Positions 1 through 8,763 of a stretch of DNA of 36,470 bases are shown here, piece after piece (position 1 is the first letter of the stretch; every line of letters begins with the position of its first letter). Source of the stretch: Desulfobacterales bacterium. GTDB taxonomy: Bacteria > Desulfobacterota > Desulfobacteria > Desulfobacterales > SpSt-501. The translations under genes were made by a program, and so were the position numbers. Location: contig JALOOU010000018.1 in NCBI GenBank assembly GCA_025454255.1, positions 1-36,470 of the forward strand, written 5' to 3'. Under the pieces are notes generated by a model. The model was not told where the DNA came from and did no database searches. It saw nothing but the letters and a program-made list of their open reading frames with translations.

Positions 1-1587
1 GATCATGCTGGCCGCCAAGTTCTGAAGCCCCAGCCCGATCCCGATGCCGATGGCGCCGGCGAAGACCAGGATCAGCCGCAGGTCCACCCCCACCGTGTCC
101 AGCGCGATCAGCGCGCCGATGCCGAAAAAGCTGTAGCGGATGATGGTGTTGACGGCAAAGCCGGTCCCCGGGTTGACCCCCATGGCCGGGAAGACCTTGT
201 AGTCCAGAAACCCCTGGATCAGGCGCGAGCCCAGGATGAAGAAAAAGATGATCAGCAGCGCTTTGATCAGGATCCAGAAGGAGATCGACGCCCCGCCGAT
301 ATTCACGAGCGGAAAGGAGAGGATCCGCTCCACCGGATCCAGCAGGCCGATCAGGTTCAGGACGATGATCGCGGTGGCCACCCCCGCGGCGTAGACCAGG
401 AAGGAGCGGACGGAGGCGACGACCGCCTGGGCGCGCTCGTCGATGACGGGGATGGTGTCGGACCAGCGCTGCAGGCCGTTGCGCAGGGCGTGGTAGACCA
501 GCGTGAGCGCCACCAAAGCGGCCACGGTGAACCAGACCTTGGTCAGGAGCACCCGGCCCGCCGCCTGGAACCCGAAGCACCACATGAGCGCTAGTATGAA
601 CGAGATGCCGACCAGCGGGTAGAAAAGGCGATTGAGGGCCCGGAGGTAGGTTCTGTAGCTCTGGTAGGGGAGGTCCGGCAGAAGCGACATCAACGCCTTT
701 TTCTGAAGCATCAGGGCCAGGAAAACGAAGACCGACAGCACCGAAAGCGCAAACCGCAGGAAGGCCAGCACATCCGCCCGGAAATGAAAGGCCTCCGCGG
801 CCCAGTAGAGGGCGATGCCGATGAAAAGATAGAGCAGGATGAGGCGGGCCGTCCAGAACAGGCGCCGGCCGTGGGCGGCAGTGCTCGGAAAGAGTTTCCC
901 GGCCAGAAATTCCCGCAGCAGGCCGAGCGCTACGGCGGCGGCGGCCCACAAGCCGAGCAGCCGCCCGGTCAAGGTGAACCAGGCCGCCTGGTAGATGATC
1001 ACCGAGACGATCAGGAAATAGATGCCGAGCAACAGCAGCGGGATGGCCGCCGCCACCACCACCCGCAGGGCCGCGAGAAAATAGGGATAGAGGGTCTCGG
1101 GGATCCGGGTGCGCTCAGGGCCGAGCGCGGCCTCGATGCGCCGCATGACGCGGGCGCGGCCGATCAGACTGTAGAGCACGGCCGCGATGAAGACCAGCAT
1201 CACGAGCGAGCCGGCGATGCCGAGCGTCCGGCTCTCGGCCTGCGCCTGCGCGATCAACTCCGGCATCCGCAGCGGCAGCGTCAGGACCCATTTGTACAGG
1301 TAGTTGATGGTCGCGAGGTCCCACTTTAGGGGTGTCCACTGCGCGAGGATGCGCGCCTGCTTTTTTAGCTCCGCGGTGACCTGGGCAACCTCCTTGGAAA
1401 GGGCGTCGTCCATGTCCTTGGAAAGGGAGATGGCGGGGGGCTCCTCCGGCTTGCCCGCCGCCGGTGCATCGGAGGCCGCCCCGGCGGCGGGCAGGAGAAG
1501 CAGAACCGCCAGTGCGGCAACACGAAAAACGCTGCGAAGAGCCGTCTGCATCGGGAATCGATCTGCAAAAAAATGACGTCTTCTCAT
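1..1587 (-). CDS. MscS-family mechanosensitive ion channel (C-terminus beyond window)
   Basis: Reading leftward, an open frame of 529 codons runs off the window start with no stop. It begins with an Arg-rich n-region and hydrophobic signal segment (about residues 15-38), then a charged, probably periplasmic stretch (about 40-95), then many hydrophobic helices. The last visible part, GIGIGLGLQNLAASMI, is the Gly/Ala-rich pore helix plus the conserved Leu-Gln-Asn-Leu-Ala turn of MscS channels. The soluble beta domain and C-terminus lie outside. Such channels release solutes on hypo-osmotic shock; the extra N-terminal helices make this a large MscS/MscK-like type. I chose ATG 1587 because GGGA precedes it and it sits 4 nt after the upstream lipoprotein gene, suggesting translational coupling. 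ATG 1551 in the same frame is the alternative. Confidence 0.88.
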   Translation of the reverse strand, partial: MRRRHFFADRFPMQTALRSVFRVAALAVLLLLPAAGAASDAPAAGKPEEPPAISLSKDMDDALSKEVAQVTAELKKQARILAQWTPLKWDLATINYLYKWVLTLPLRMPELIAQAQAESRTLGIAGSLVMLVFIAAVLYSLIGRARVMRRIEAALGPERTRIPETLYPYFLAALRVVVAAAIPLLLLGIYFLIVSVIIYQAAWFTLTGRLLGLWAAAAVALGLLREFLAGKLFPSTAAHGRRLFWTARLILLYLFIGIALYWAAEAFHFRADVLAFLRFALSVLSVFVFLALMLQKKALMSLLPDLPYQSYRTYLRALNRLFYPLVGISFILALMWCFGFQAAGRVLLTKVWFTVAALVALTLVYHALRNGLQRWSDTIPVIDERAQAVVASVRSFLVYAAGVATAIIVLNLIGLLDPVERILSFPLVNIGGASISFWILIKALLIIFFFILGSRLIQGFLDYKVFPAMGVNPGTGFAVNTIIRYSFFGIGALIALDTVGVDLRLILVFAGAIGIGIGLGLQNLAASMI

Positions 1588-1591
1588 GCCG

Positions 1592-2113
1592 CTATTTCCC
1601 GGTTGATGGCCCCCCCTTGATTTCGGCTGCGGTCAGTTTGGCAAATTCCTCGTAGAGCCACCCCATGCGCGTTTCGTTCATGCCGGCGAATCCGCCCAGG
1701 GCGTAGGAGGCGGCCACCTTGAAGGTGTGCCGCACTGCCCCGTTTTCGGCGACCAGCGCCACATCGCCGACGATGTGGTCGTCGCCGGCCATGAAGCCCC
1801 ACATGAAGGCGTTGAAGGTCGAGCGGAGGCGCAGGTCGGTGATCTCGACCTTGACCGTGGCGGGCGAAGCGGCGTTGAGGAGCCCGTTCGCTTCCAGGCT
1901 GCGTTCGATGATCCCCTGCAATTTCTGGTTCTCGAACCGCACCAGATCGTCGGGATCCTTGGCGGCCGCCGGGTCCACCGACAGGTCGACCCGGCTGAAC
2001 TTTTCACCGCCGTAGCGGTACCCCTCGCTCTCCGCGCGTCGCTGCACGGACGATGCGCACCCCGTCACCAGCAGGCCAAGAACCACGAGTGATAGGAGCA
2101 TCCAACGTTTCAT
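1592..2113 (-). CDS. DUF4410-like lipoprotein
   Basis: A 173-residue protein with a lipoprotein signal: MKRW, a hydrophobic core and the lipobox LVTGC, so Cys19 should be lipidated. The mature part contains an Asp-Leu-Ser-Val-Asp strand, a segment with ENQKLQGIIERSLEANGLL, and a C-terminal part rich in Gly (SYALGGFAGMNETRMGWL). This pattern resembles DUF4410 envelope lipoproteins, whose role is unknown. AGGAGG lies 6 nt before the ATG. The stop is 4 nt from the MscS-type start, so the two are probably one transcript. The family call is by pattern only. Confidence 0.75.
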   Translation of the reverse strand: MKRWMLLSLVVLGLLVTGCASSVQRRAESEGYRYGGEKFSRVDLSVDPAAAKDPDDLVRFENQKLQGIIERSLEANGLLNAASPATVKVEITDLRLRSTFNAFMWGFMAGDDHIVGDVALVAENGAVRHTFKVAASYALGGFAGMNETRMGWLYEEFAKLTAAEIKGGPSTGK

Positions 2114-2181
2114 GCCCCGCCTCCTGTAAGGTGTTGATCCGGTGGAGCGGCCTCAAGGATGGAACGGCCTCGATAGCGGAC

Positions 2182-2634
2182 CTACCTTCTCGCCTTGCCC
2201 GAAACGGACTCCAGCGCGATTCTGAAAACCCGCGTCTGATTCCCGAGCCTTTCGATGTAGTTCAGCCCTTCCGGAAAATAGGCGGCGGAATACTTGTGGA
2301 GCAACCCTTCGAGGGCGCGCTGCTTTTCCGCCCCGAGCGCTTCGGAGACCGACCCTTCGACGATGCAGCACTCGTATTGGGTGCCGAACTGGTCCGGGAG
2401 GACCCGGGTGGCCCCGACGACGCAAAAGGATGCCCTGGGGTTGGCGGCGATGTGGTCGAGCTTTCTGCCCTCGCGGGCGCAGTGGAAGTAGATGCTCTGG
2501 CCGATCACGCAATAGTTCAACGGCACCCCGTAGGGCTCGTTCGTCGCGGACGCCGTGCTCAGCACGCCGAACTCGCCCTTTTCGAGGATGCTGAAGGTCT
2601 CCGCTTCCGTGATTCGCCGGTCTTTCCTGCGCAT
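2182..2634 (-). CDS. Pyridoxamine 5'-phosphate oxidase-fold flavin protein (NimA-like)
   Basis: A 150-residue protein beginning MRRKDRRITEAET. It has the features of the small FMN-binding split-barrel family that includes 5-nitroimidazole reductase NimA: an N-terminal helix (EAETFSILEKGEFGVLST), the strand PYGVPLNYCVIGQSIYFH, the turn AREGRKLDHIAANPRASF with the conserved Lys-Leu-Asp segment, and a late IVEGSVSE strand. Members bind FMN, F420 or heme; substrate cannot be told. The frame extends upstream to 2742, but that part is low-complexity Arg/Gly-rich and unlike the family, so I start at ATG 2634. The ribosome binding site there is weak. It stands alone between its neighbours. Confidence 0.82.
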   Translation of the reverse strand: MRRKDRRITEAETFSILEKGEFGVLSTASATNEPYGVPLNYCVIGQSIYFHCAREGRKLDHIAANPRASFCVVGATRVLPDQFGTQYECCIVEGSVSEALGAEKQRALEGLLHKYSAAYFPEGLNYIERLGNQTRVFRIALESVSGKARR

Positions 2635-2821
2635 GGTCGCACCGTTTCGCCTGTTGTGCTGCGGGGCGCGGCCGCCTCGGTCGCGGCCGCCGTCGCGGCA
2701 TGCGCCAATATATCTTATGTCGCGGCAAAAAAGAAGCCGCAACGACCCGCAGGCGCCTTAGCGCTACCGGGGCAACAACGGGGCCCGCCTATTGGAGATG
2801 AACCATATGCCGAAAAGACGT

Positions 2822-3508
2822 TCATTTGACGGCCGCGGCGAACCGTGCGTTCACCTCATTCCAGTTCACGACGTTCCACCAGTTGGTAACGTATTCCGCC
2901 CGTTTGTTTTGGTATTTGAGGTAGTAGGCATGCTCCCAGACGTCGAGGGCGAGGATGGGGGCGCCGCGCTGGATGCCGGGCAGGTCCATGAGAGGGTTGT
3001 CCTGGTTCGGCGTCGAGGTGACGGCGAGCTTCTTGTCCGGCGTAACGATCAGCCACGCCCAGCCGGAGCCGAAACGGCCGAGGGCGGCCGCGTCGAAGCG
3101 TTTGCGCATCTCCTCCAAGGAACCGAAGGCGGCGTTGATGGCGGCTTCCAGTGCGGCACTCGGTTTGCCGCGCTGTCCTTCAGGGGCCATCAGCTTCCAG
3201 AACAATTCGTGGTTGTAATGGCCGCCGCCGTTGTTGCGCACCGCCTCGTTGAAGGCGGAGATCCTCCCCTGCAGGGCCTCGAGCGAGAGCCCGGCAAGGT
3301 CGGGGAAATTCTTGGTCTGCGCGTTCAGGTTGTTGACATAGGCGGCGTGGTGCCGGCCGTGGTGGATCTCCATGGTCAGCCGGTCGATGTGCGGTTCGAG
3401 CGCATCGGCCGGGTAGGGCAGCGGGGCCAGCGTGAACTGCGCAGCGGCGAGCGCCGGCAGGCATACGGCGGCCAGGGCGGCCGCAACGGACAGCAAGGCT
3501 CGTTTCAT
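2822..3508 (-). CDS. Exported superoxide dismutase, Mn-type signature
   Basis: A 228-residue Fe/Mn superoxide dismutase with a signal peptide (residues 1 to about 23, ending ALAAAQ), so it should act in the periplasm, converting superoxide to peroxide and oxygen. By comparison with E. coli SodA, the metal ligands are His49, His100, Asp189 and His193 (the last two in LDVWEHAYYLKYQ). The type-deciding residues are Mn-like: GGGHYNH at 94-100 and Gln169 in TPNQDNPLM, rather than the early Gln of Fe enzymes. A cambialistic enzyme remains possible. ATG 3508 is preceded by AGGAG at good spacing; the longer upstream frame lacks a signal peptide at its end and was not used. Confidence 0.95.
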   Translation of the reverse strand: MKRALLSVAAALAAVCLPALAAAQFTLAPLPYPADALEPHIDRLTMEIHHGRHHAAYVNNLNAQTKNFPDLAGLSLEALQGRISAFNEAVRNNGGGHYNHELFWKLMAPEGQRGKPSAALEAAINAAFGSLEEMRKRFDAAALGRFGSGWAWLIVTPDKKLAVTSTPNQDNPLMDLPGIQRGAPILALDVWEHAYYLKYQNKRAEYVTNWWNVVNWNEVNARFAAAVK

Positions 3509-3524
3509 GGTCAGCTCCTTCTGT

Positions 3525-4151
3525 TTATTTGGGCACAAAAAGGTCCCAGTCGACTTCCTTGGCATTGCCAGATCCGAGGATCTCCCCCCGGCCGGCGGCT
3601 GCAGACTCCGCCGTTTTGCGCTCGACACAGCGGGACTCGGCCTGCATCAGGTTCCACATGGTCAGCTTGACCGAGTTGCCCTTCTTCTCCTCCTCGTCCT
3701 TGAGGTTGTGCTGCAGGACCAGGCTGATGTCGTTTCCGTTCTCGTCGACAAACGACCACTTCCAGACAATTACGATCCCGAAGGGGTCCCCGCGCCGTTT
3801 ATCGGGTTTGCCGAACCGCTGCTTGAAGCGCGCCAGCAGTTTGTCATAAAATTCCTTCGAGGAGTCTGCATACTTGAATTTCAGTCGGATGATCCGCGGC
3901 GGCTGGAGGCATGTTCCGTAAGTCACAAGGCCGGTCTTGTAGCCAGGCTGCGGGACGGTTTCGACCTCCCTCAGGGAGTCGGAAAACCGTATCGGTATAG
4001 CGGTCTCCTCCCGCAGCTTGTGGCGGTGGTTTTCCAGCACATCACCGACCACGAAACCCAGGAGCCCATGCGGCACGGTTTTGCCGTGGCCCTCCGGCCC
4101 CGGCACCATTGCCGCCAGCAGGACGACACCGCATATTACCATACGGAGCAT
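3525..4151 (-). CDS. Exported protein of unknown function
   Basis: A 208-residue protein with an N-terminal hydrophobic segment (MLRMVICGVVLLAAMVPG) that looks like a signal peptide. The rest is soluble, with a Lys/Arg-rich helix (SKEFYDKLLARFKQRFGKP) and a strand pair (IVIVWKWSFVDENGNDISLVLQHN). I do not recognise the family. The second ATG (4151) is chosen because GGAGG lies 5 nt upstream; the first ATG (4163) lacks such a site. The stop lies 16 nt from the superoxide dismutase start, so the two may be co-transcribed, but no functional link is visible. Confidence 0.72.
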   Translation of the reverse strand: MLRMVICGVVLLAAMVPGPEGHGKTVPHGLLGFVVGDVLENHRHKLREETAIPIRFSDSLREVETVPQPGYKTGLVTYGTCLQPPRIIRLKFKYADSSKEFYDKLLARFKQRFGKPDKRRGDPFGIVIVWKWSFVDENGNDISLVLQHNLKDEEEKKGNSVKLTMWNLMQAESRCVERKTAESAAAGRGEILGSGNAKEVDWDLFVPK

Positions 4152-4413
4152 GGCCACCTCCATTTCAATGAAGCCGGTGGCGGCGGAGCGCCGGATGCGT
4201 TAGAGACTACGTGCGGACCGCCGAAACCGCCTACTCAGGCAATGTGATGACAAAATAGTTCCGGAAGGCGTGATGGCAACACGGAGGGGCGTCGAAACGG
4301 TTTTTGCATCGCGCTGATGTCGGTTCCATTTCCGTTAAACGAGCACCGGCCGGATTGATTCTATCACGTGGTTTCTAACGAGAAAGTTTTTTTCAGTTAG
4401 TTCGATAAGTTCG

Positions 4414-5316
4414 TTACCGATAGTAAAAAAGGACCATGCCGCCGGAGATGAGCCCCATGCCGCCTATGTGAAACAGGCGGATCGACTCGCCGAGCAGCCA
4501 GACCGAAAGCAGCGCGGTGAAGACCGGGATCAGGTTGATGAAGAGCCCGGCCCGATTGGGGCCCAGGAGGTCCACCCCCTTGTTCCAGCAGAAATAGGCC
4601 ACGATGGAGGGAAAGAGCGCCACGTAGAGGATGCTCAGCACGATCTCCCGGTTGAGGGGGAAAGGGCCGGCGGCCGCACGCTCCACCAGGTAGGCCGGCA
4701 GCAGGCCGGCGGCGCCCAGCAGAAAGGTCGTCGCGAGCAGGCTCAGGGGGTGGATCGGCGGCCGCCGGCGCAAGAGCGCCGAATAGAGCGCGTAGGCCGC
4801 GACCGCGATGGTCATCAGCAAGTCCCCCTGCACGAAGGACATGGCGAAGAGGGTCGTGAACTCCCCCCGCAGGACGATCAGGGCCGCGCCCAGGATGCAC
4901 AGCGCGACCCCGGCCATCTGGCGCAACGTCGCCTTCTCCCGGTAGAGCAGCAGGCTCAACAGCACGATGACCGCCGGCATGCTCGATTGGATCAGGGAGC
5001 CGTTGATGGCGGTGGTGGTGTGGACCGCGGTGTAGAGCAGGGCGTTGAAGCTCGAGATCCCCAGCAGGGAGAGCAGGAGCAGGGTCTTCCAGCCGCGGGC
5101 GATCGCGCGCCGGTCCGCGGCGAGATGGCGCAGGCTGAAGGGCAGGATCAGGACGAAGGCCAGCACCCAGCGCCAGAAGGCGAACGCCACCGGCGGGAGG
5201 AGCTCGGCGACCCCGCGCGCCAGCACGATGTTGCCCGCCCAACACAAGGGCGCCACGCTCAGGATGAGATAGGGCCAGAAAGAGGCGGCCGGTTTCGCGG
5301 GCGGCTGCGGCGCCAT
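4414..5316 (-). CDS. EamA/DMT-family transporter
   Basis: A 300-residue, strongly hydrophobic protein with about ten predicted helices in two repeats, as in drug/metabolite transporters. The first repeat opens with WPYLILSVAPLCWAGNIVLARG; the second starts near residue 155 (LMTIAVAAYALYSALLRRR) and contains PSIVAYFCWNKGVDLLGPNRAGLF, a typical EamA repeat end. Substrate cannot be deduced. The ATG lies 2 nt after the stop of the ATP-grasp synthetase subunit, so it is probably the last gene of the operon starting at 8555, without its own clear ribosome binding site. Confidence 0.9.
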   Translation of the reverse strand: MAPQPPAKPAASFWPYLILSVAPLCWAGNIVLARGVAELLPPVAFAFWRWVLAFVLILPFSLRHLAADRRAIARGWKTLLLLSLLGISSFNALLYTAVHTTTAINGSLIQSSMPAVIVLLSLLLYREKATLRQMAGVALCILGAALIVLRGEFTTLFAMSFVQGDLLMTIAVAAYALYSALLRRRPPIHPLSLLATTFLLGAAGLLPAYLVERAAAGPFPLNREIVLSILYVALFPSIVAYFCWNKGVDLLGPNRAGLFINLIPVFTALLSVWLLGESIRLFHIGGMGLISGGMVLFYYR

Positions 5317-5318
5317 GC

Positions 5319-6002
5319 TCAGGAGCGGGGCGGCAGCAGGATGCGCGCGTCGGCCGCCACGCAGCGCTCCGGTGAGCAGAAGACGGGGTTCAGGTCGATC
5401 GAATCGATCCGCTCCCCGAGCTCCATGACGAGCTTCGAAAAGCTCAGGACCAGCTGCGTCAACCGGGCCGCGTCGATCGCCGGGCCGCCGCGGTGGCCGG
5501 TGAGCAGTCGGCTGCCGCGCAGGCAGGCGAGCATCGCCGGCACGTCGTGGGCCCTGAGCGGGGCCATGCGCGTGACCGTGTCCTTGTAGATTTCAACCGC
5601 GGTGCCGCCGATCCCCAGCAGGACCACCGGGCCGAACTGGAAGTCGGTCTTCGCGCCGACGATGAGCTCCTGGCCGGAGAGCATTTCAGCGACGAGCGCT
5701 CCGGCGAAGCCCGGCAGCCGGCTGAACTCCTCGTAGGCTTCCGCCAGCGCCCCGGCGTCGGCCAGGCCGGGGCGCACCCCCCGCACCTCGGACTTGTGCA
5801 GAATCTCGGGCGAGACCACCTTGGCCACCACGGGATAGCCGATGCGCGCGGCGGCCGCCTGCGCCTCGGCCTTGGATTTCGCCCAGGCAAACCGCGGCAC
5901 CGGCACGCCGGCCGCGGCCAGCACGCGCAGGGCCTCGGGCTCGAGCACCCAGCCGTGCGCCCGGGCGGCCGCGATGATCGCTACGGTTTCGGCAGCGAGC
6001 AT
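5319..6002 (-). CDS. ADP-forming acyl-CoA synthetase, ATP-grasp (beta) subunit
   Basis: A 227-residue ATP-grasp domain of the acetate-CoA ligase (ADP-forming) family. Recognised segments: an N-terminal helix with GVPVPRFAWAKS, YPVVAKVVSPEILHKSEVRGV (the typical Lys/His-containing ATP-binding strand), ALVAEMLSGQELIVGAKTDFQFGPVVLLGIGG, and SIDLNPVFCSP near the end, which holds the metal-binding Asn. It would make ATP from acyl-CoA through a phosphohistidine on the alpha subunit. The frame can start at GTG 6011, but GGAGG sits 8 nt before ATG 6002. It overlaps the end of the alpha subunit gene by 22 nt, showing coupling. Confidence 0.9.
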   Translation of the reverse strand: MLAAETVAIIAAARAHGWVLEPEALRVLAAAGVPVPRFAWAKSKAEAQAAAARIGYPVVAKVVSPEILHKSEVRGVRPGLADAGALAEAYEEFSRLPGFAGALVAEMLSGQELIVGAKTDFQFGPVVLLGIGGTAVEIYKDTVTRMAPLRAHDVPAMLACLRGSRLLTGHRGGPAIDAARLTQLVLSFSKLVMELGERIDSIDLNPVFCSPERCVAADARILLPPRS

Positions 6003-7363
6003 GGTCTGCACCTCCGCATGGCCTCCACCATGAAGGCCGCCCCGTCGATCGAGGCGGCCACCGGCACGTTGTTCAACTCGAAGCCCTCGATCAGGATCCG
6101 GTACTTTTCGACATGGGGCACATAGGCCACCAGCGGCTTGCCGGTCTGCTGGTGCACATCGCTCAGCCGCGCGCCCAGATCGGAGCTGATCCCGGGCGAG
6201 TAGGGCAGGAGCAAGAGCAGCAGGCAGTCCACCTCCGGCGCCCGCCCCAGGACGCCGACGGCGGCTTCGAAGTCTTCGTCGGCGGAGCTGCCCGTCAAGT
6301 CGACTGGGTTGCCCAGCGAGGCGATGTCGCGGATGCTGGCCGAGAGGCCGGCCCGGAGCTCCGCCTGGACGGCCTCCGAGAGGCGCGGCAGCCGCAGCCC
6401 CAGATCGCTGCAGATGTCCGAGGCCAGAGCGCCGTGGCCGCCGCTGACCGTGATGACGCCCACATTGCCCTCGATGCCGCGCGGGTAGTGGCTGAGGGAT
6501 TCGCAGAAGCAGGTCAGCTCGAACTCGCTGCGCGCCTCGGCGATGCCGTGCTGGGCCAGGACGTCGGAGAACACCTTGTAGTCGCCTGCCAGCGAGGCGG
6601 TGTGGCTGCTGACCGCGCGGATGCCTTCGGCGGTCTTGCCGGCCTTGAGCACGACCACCGGCTTGGCGATCGCGGCCGCCTGCTCCACGAAGGCCCGGCC
6701 CTCGTTGCGGCCGAAGCCCTCCACGTAGAATGCGATCACCCGGGTCTGCGGGTCGTCCGCGAGGTAGCGCAGCAGCTCGGTTTCGCGGATCAGGGCCTTG
6801 TTGCCGATGCTGACCGCCAGTGACAGCCCCAGCCCCTGTTCGGTGAACTTCACCATTTGGTCCACCAGCACGCCGCCGCTCTGGCTGACGAAGCCGACGG
6901 CGCCGGCGCCGGGGCGCACCAGCCGTTCGCCGGGCAGAAAGAAGGTGTCGAATTTCCCCGGCGAATAGATGCCCAGGCAGTTGGGTCCGATGAAGGGGAA
7001 GCCCGCCGCGTGCGCCATGGCGGTGATCCGCTCCTGGAGGTCCGGGCGGCCGCTTTCGGCGAACCCGCCGGAGACGATGACGGCGCCGCCCGCGCCGCTC
7101 GCGATGCAGTCGGCGAGGGTTTGCGGGACCAGGTCGGCCCGGACGGCGATCACCGCCAGGTCGACCCCGCCGGGGATCTCCCCGACGCTGCGGAAGACCG
7201 GCTCGCGCTTGAAGACCCCGCCGCGCGGGTTCACCGGGTAGGCCTTGACCGGATAGCGCAGGTGGACTTTGTTGTAGATGACGTTGGCCGGGTGCCGGTC
7301 GTTGGCGAGCGAAACGCCGACCACGGCCACGGTGTCAGGCTTAAACAGGGCGGTGAAATCCAC
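5981..7363 (-). CDS. ADP-forming acyl-CoA synthetase, CoA-binding (alpha) subunit
   Basis: A 460-residue protein with a CoA-binding Rossmann domain (TVAVVGVSLANDRHPANVIY, residues 11-30), GPNCLGIYSP (127-136) and two succinyl-CoA-synthetase-like ligase domains. VSSHTASLAGD (251-261) carries His254, matching the phosphorylated His of the family. With the overlapping ATP-grasp subunit it should convert acyl-CoA + ADP + Pi to acid + CoA + ATP, an energy-conserving step in anaerobes. Which acyl-CoA is used is unknown. Start is GTG 7363 with GAGG 8 nt upstream. It follows the sugar dehydrogenase gene by 10 nt. Confidence 0.92.
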   Translation of the reverse strand: MDFTALFKPDTVAVVGVSLANDRHPANVIYNKVHLRYPVKAYPVNPRGGVFKREPVFRSVGEIPGGVDLAVIAVRADLVPQTLADCIASGAGGAVIVSGGFAESGRPDLQERITAMAHAAGFPFIGPNCLGIYSPGKFDTFFLPGERLVRPGAGAVGFVSQSGGVLVDQMVKFTEQGLGLSLAVSIGNKALIRETELLRYLADDPQTRVIAFYVEGFGRNEGRAFVEQAAAIAKPVVVLKAGKTAEGIRAVSSHTASLAGDYKVFSDVLAQHGIAEARSEFELTCFCESLSHYPRGIEGNVGVITVSGGHGALASDICSDLGLRLPRLSEAVQAELRAGLSASIRDIASLGNPVDLTGSSADEDFEAAVGVLGRAPEVDCLLLLLLPYSPGISSDLGARLSDVHQQTGKPLVAYVPHVEKYRILIEGFELNNVPVAASIDGAAFMVEAMRRCRPCSLPKP

Positions 7364-7373
7364 TGAGCGAACC

Positions 7374-8555
7374 TCATGGGCGCGGCACGAGCCGCAGCAG
7401 CCGGTCTCCGCCGGCGCGGCCGGGCCCGTAAGCGTCGGTGTCGGAGGTGATCACATAGAGCAGCCCGTCCGGTCCCTGGGCCACGTCGCGCAGCCGGCCG
7501 TAGGCGTTCTCCAGCAGGAACTCCTGGCCCGTCGGCCGGGGTCCGTCGAGCTTGAGCCGCACGAGCTTTTTCCCGACCAGGTTGGCGAAGAAGAAGTCCC
7601 CCGACCAGGCCTGGAACTGCCCGCCCGTGTAGAAGGTGCATCCCGCCGGGGCGATGGCCGGCGTGTACTCGGCCAGGGGCGCGACGGTGCCCTCCCGGGT
7701 GGCGCGGTGGTGCGCGAGGGGCCAGCCGTAGTTGCCGCCGGCGACCATGAGGTTGACCTCGTCCCCGCCGCCGGGGGCGTCGTTCCAGGAGGGGCCGTGC
7801 TCGGTCTGGAAGATCCAACCGGTCTGCGGATGGACGGCCATGCCTTGGGAGTTGCGGTTGCCGTAGGTGAAAATTTCGGGGCGGGCGTCGGCTCGACCCA
7901 CGAAGGGGTTGTCGACGGGCACCGTGCCGTCCTCGTTCAGGCGCAGGGTCTTGCCGTTCAGATCCATCAGGTCCTGGGCGCGCCGACCCTCGCCGCGTTC
8001 GCCCAGCGTGAGGTAGAGCTTGCGGTCGGCCCCGAAGCGGATGCGGCAGCCGAAGTGCTTGGATTTGTCGCTGCCGGGGAATCCGGCAAACACCACCGCC
8101 ACCGGCCGCAAGCCGGCGGGGGTCTCCTCGAAGCGCGCCACGCGCGTCATCATGCCCTGGGGCGCGTCGACGGTGTAGGCGAGATAGACCAGCCGATTCT
8201 GCGCGTAATCGGGGTGCAGCGTCATGTCGAGCAGCCCTCCCTGCCCGCGGTAGGCGACCGGGGGAACGCCTGCGACCGGCTCGGGCAGCAGCACGCCGTT
8301 TCGCACCACCCGCAGCCGGCCGGGCCGCTCGGTGATGAAAAGCCGGCCGTCGGGCGCGGGTACGATGGCCCAGGGGCTCTCGAGGCCCTCGGCGAGGGTT
8401 TCCACCCGGAAGGTGTCGGCGGAGGATGCGAGCCGGGCAAGATCCTGCGGCGCCAGGCGCGCGGAGAGCCAGGCGAAAAGGTTGTAGGCATCGGCGGCGG
8501 GCGCCGGCAGCGCGCCGGCCAGCAGAAACCCTAGTATGCATGCCGCAGCCTTCAT
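7374..8555 (-). CDS. PQQ-dependent sugar dehydrogenase family (soluble aldose dehydrogenase type)
   Basis: A 393-residue exported beta-propeller protein with signal peptide MKAAACILGFLLAGALPAPAADA. Family segments: GLESPWAIVPAPDGRLFITERPG, GQGGLLDMTLHPDY, KHFGCRIRFGADRKLYLTLGE (holding the conserved His-x-x-Arg area), YGNRNSQGMAVHP, FQTEHGPSWNDAPGGGDEVN, NYGWP, and a late LRDVAQGPDGLLYVITSD. Such enzymes oxidise aldose sugars with PQQ in the periplasm. No PQQ biosynthesis gene is in the window, so cofactor supply is unknown and some homologues are not dehydrogenases. AAGGAG precedes the ATG. It is the first gene of a four-gene minus-strand operon. Confidence 0.87.
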   Translation of the reverse strand: MKAAACILGFLLAGALPAPAADAYNLFAWLSARLAPQDLARLASSADTFRVETLAEGLESPWAIVPAPDGRLFITERPGRLRVVRNGVLLPEPVAGVPPVAYRGQGGLLDMTLHPDYAQNRLVYLAYTVDAPQGMMTRVARFEETPAGLRPVAVVFAGFPGSDKSKHFGCRIRFGADRKLYLTLGERGEGRRAQDLMDLNGKTLRLNEDGTVPVDNPFVGRADARPEIFTYGNRNSQGMAVHPQTGWIFQTEHGPSWNDAPGGGDEVNLMVAGGNYGWPLAHHRATREGTVAPLAEYTPAIAPAGCTFYTGGQFQAWSGDFFFANLVGKKLVRLKLDGPRPTGQEFLLENAYGRLRDVAQGPDGLLYVITSDTDAYGPGRAGGDRLLRLVPRP

Positions 8556-8643
8556 GGCCGTTCTCCTTCGGGAAGTGGGCGTTTCGGCGACCGGTGGCCC
8601 ATCCGTAGCACAGATGCGGCGGCGGCGGCAACCTCGGCGCGGT

Positions 8644-8672
8644 TTGGTGCCGGATCGCCGATATGCTATGGT
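8644..8672 (+). promoter_or_regulatory. Candidate sigma-70 promoter P1 of the GTPase operon
   Basis: TTGGTG (8644-8649), 17-nt spacer, TATGGT (8667-8672) with an extended -10 TGc just before it. It resembles an element upstream of the third gene of the cassette (near 12507). Transcription would start near 8679, 85 nt before the proposed GTG start. Confidence 0.45.
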
Positions 8673-8681
8673 GAGAACAAC

Positions 8682-8709
8682 TTGGATTTCAGCCGGTCGG
8701 TGTTATGAT
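8682..8709 (+). promoter_or_regulatory. Candidate sigma-70 promoter P2 of the GTPase operon
   Basis: TTGGAT (8682-8687), 16-nt spacer, TATGAT (8704-8709). Transcription would start near 8716, leaving about 48 nt of leader before GTG 8764. It lies inside the longest possible reading frame, which argues against the far-upstream ATG starts. Confidence 0.45.
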
Positions 8710-8763
8710 TCCCATTGGCGCGGCGTGGCCGGCACGAGCGGCAGTATCAGCAGGGGGCCCAGG

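Noticed and set aside
784..1329. 181-codon plus-strand frame at the left edge
   Set aside because: It is the antisense of the MscS-type channel, whose frame is open to the window edge.
2700..2790. Hairpin GCGGC-TTCTTTTTT-GCCGC between the SOD and PNPOx-type genes as a terminator
   Set aside because: The T-run is in the loop rather than after the stem, so it does not fit an intrinsic terminator.
8536..8763. Upstream extension of the first GTPase to ATG 8536
   Set aside because: It overlaps the divergent dehydrogenase start and both promoters, and has no homologous features.
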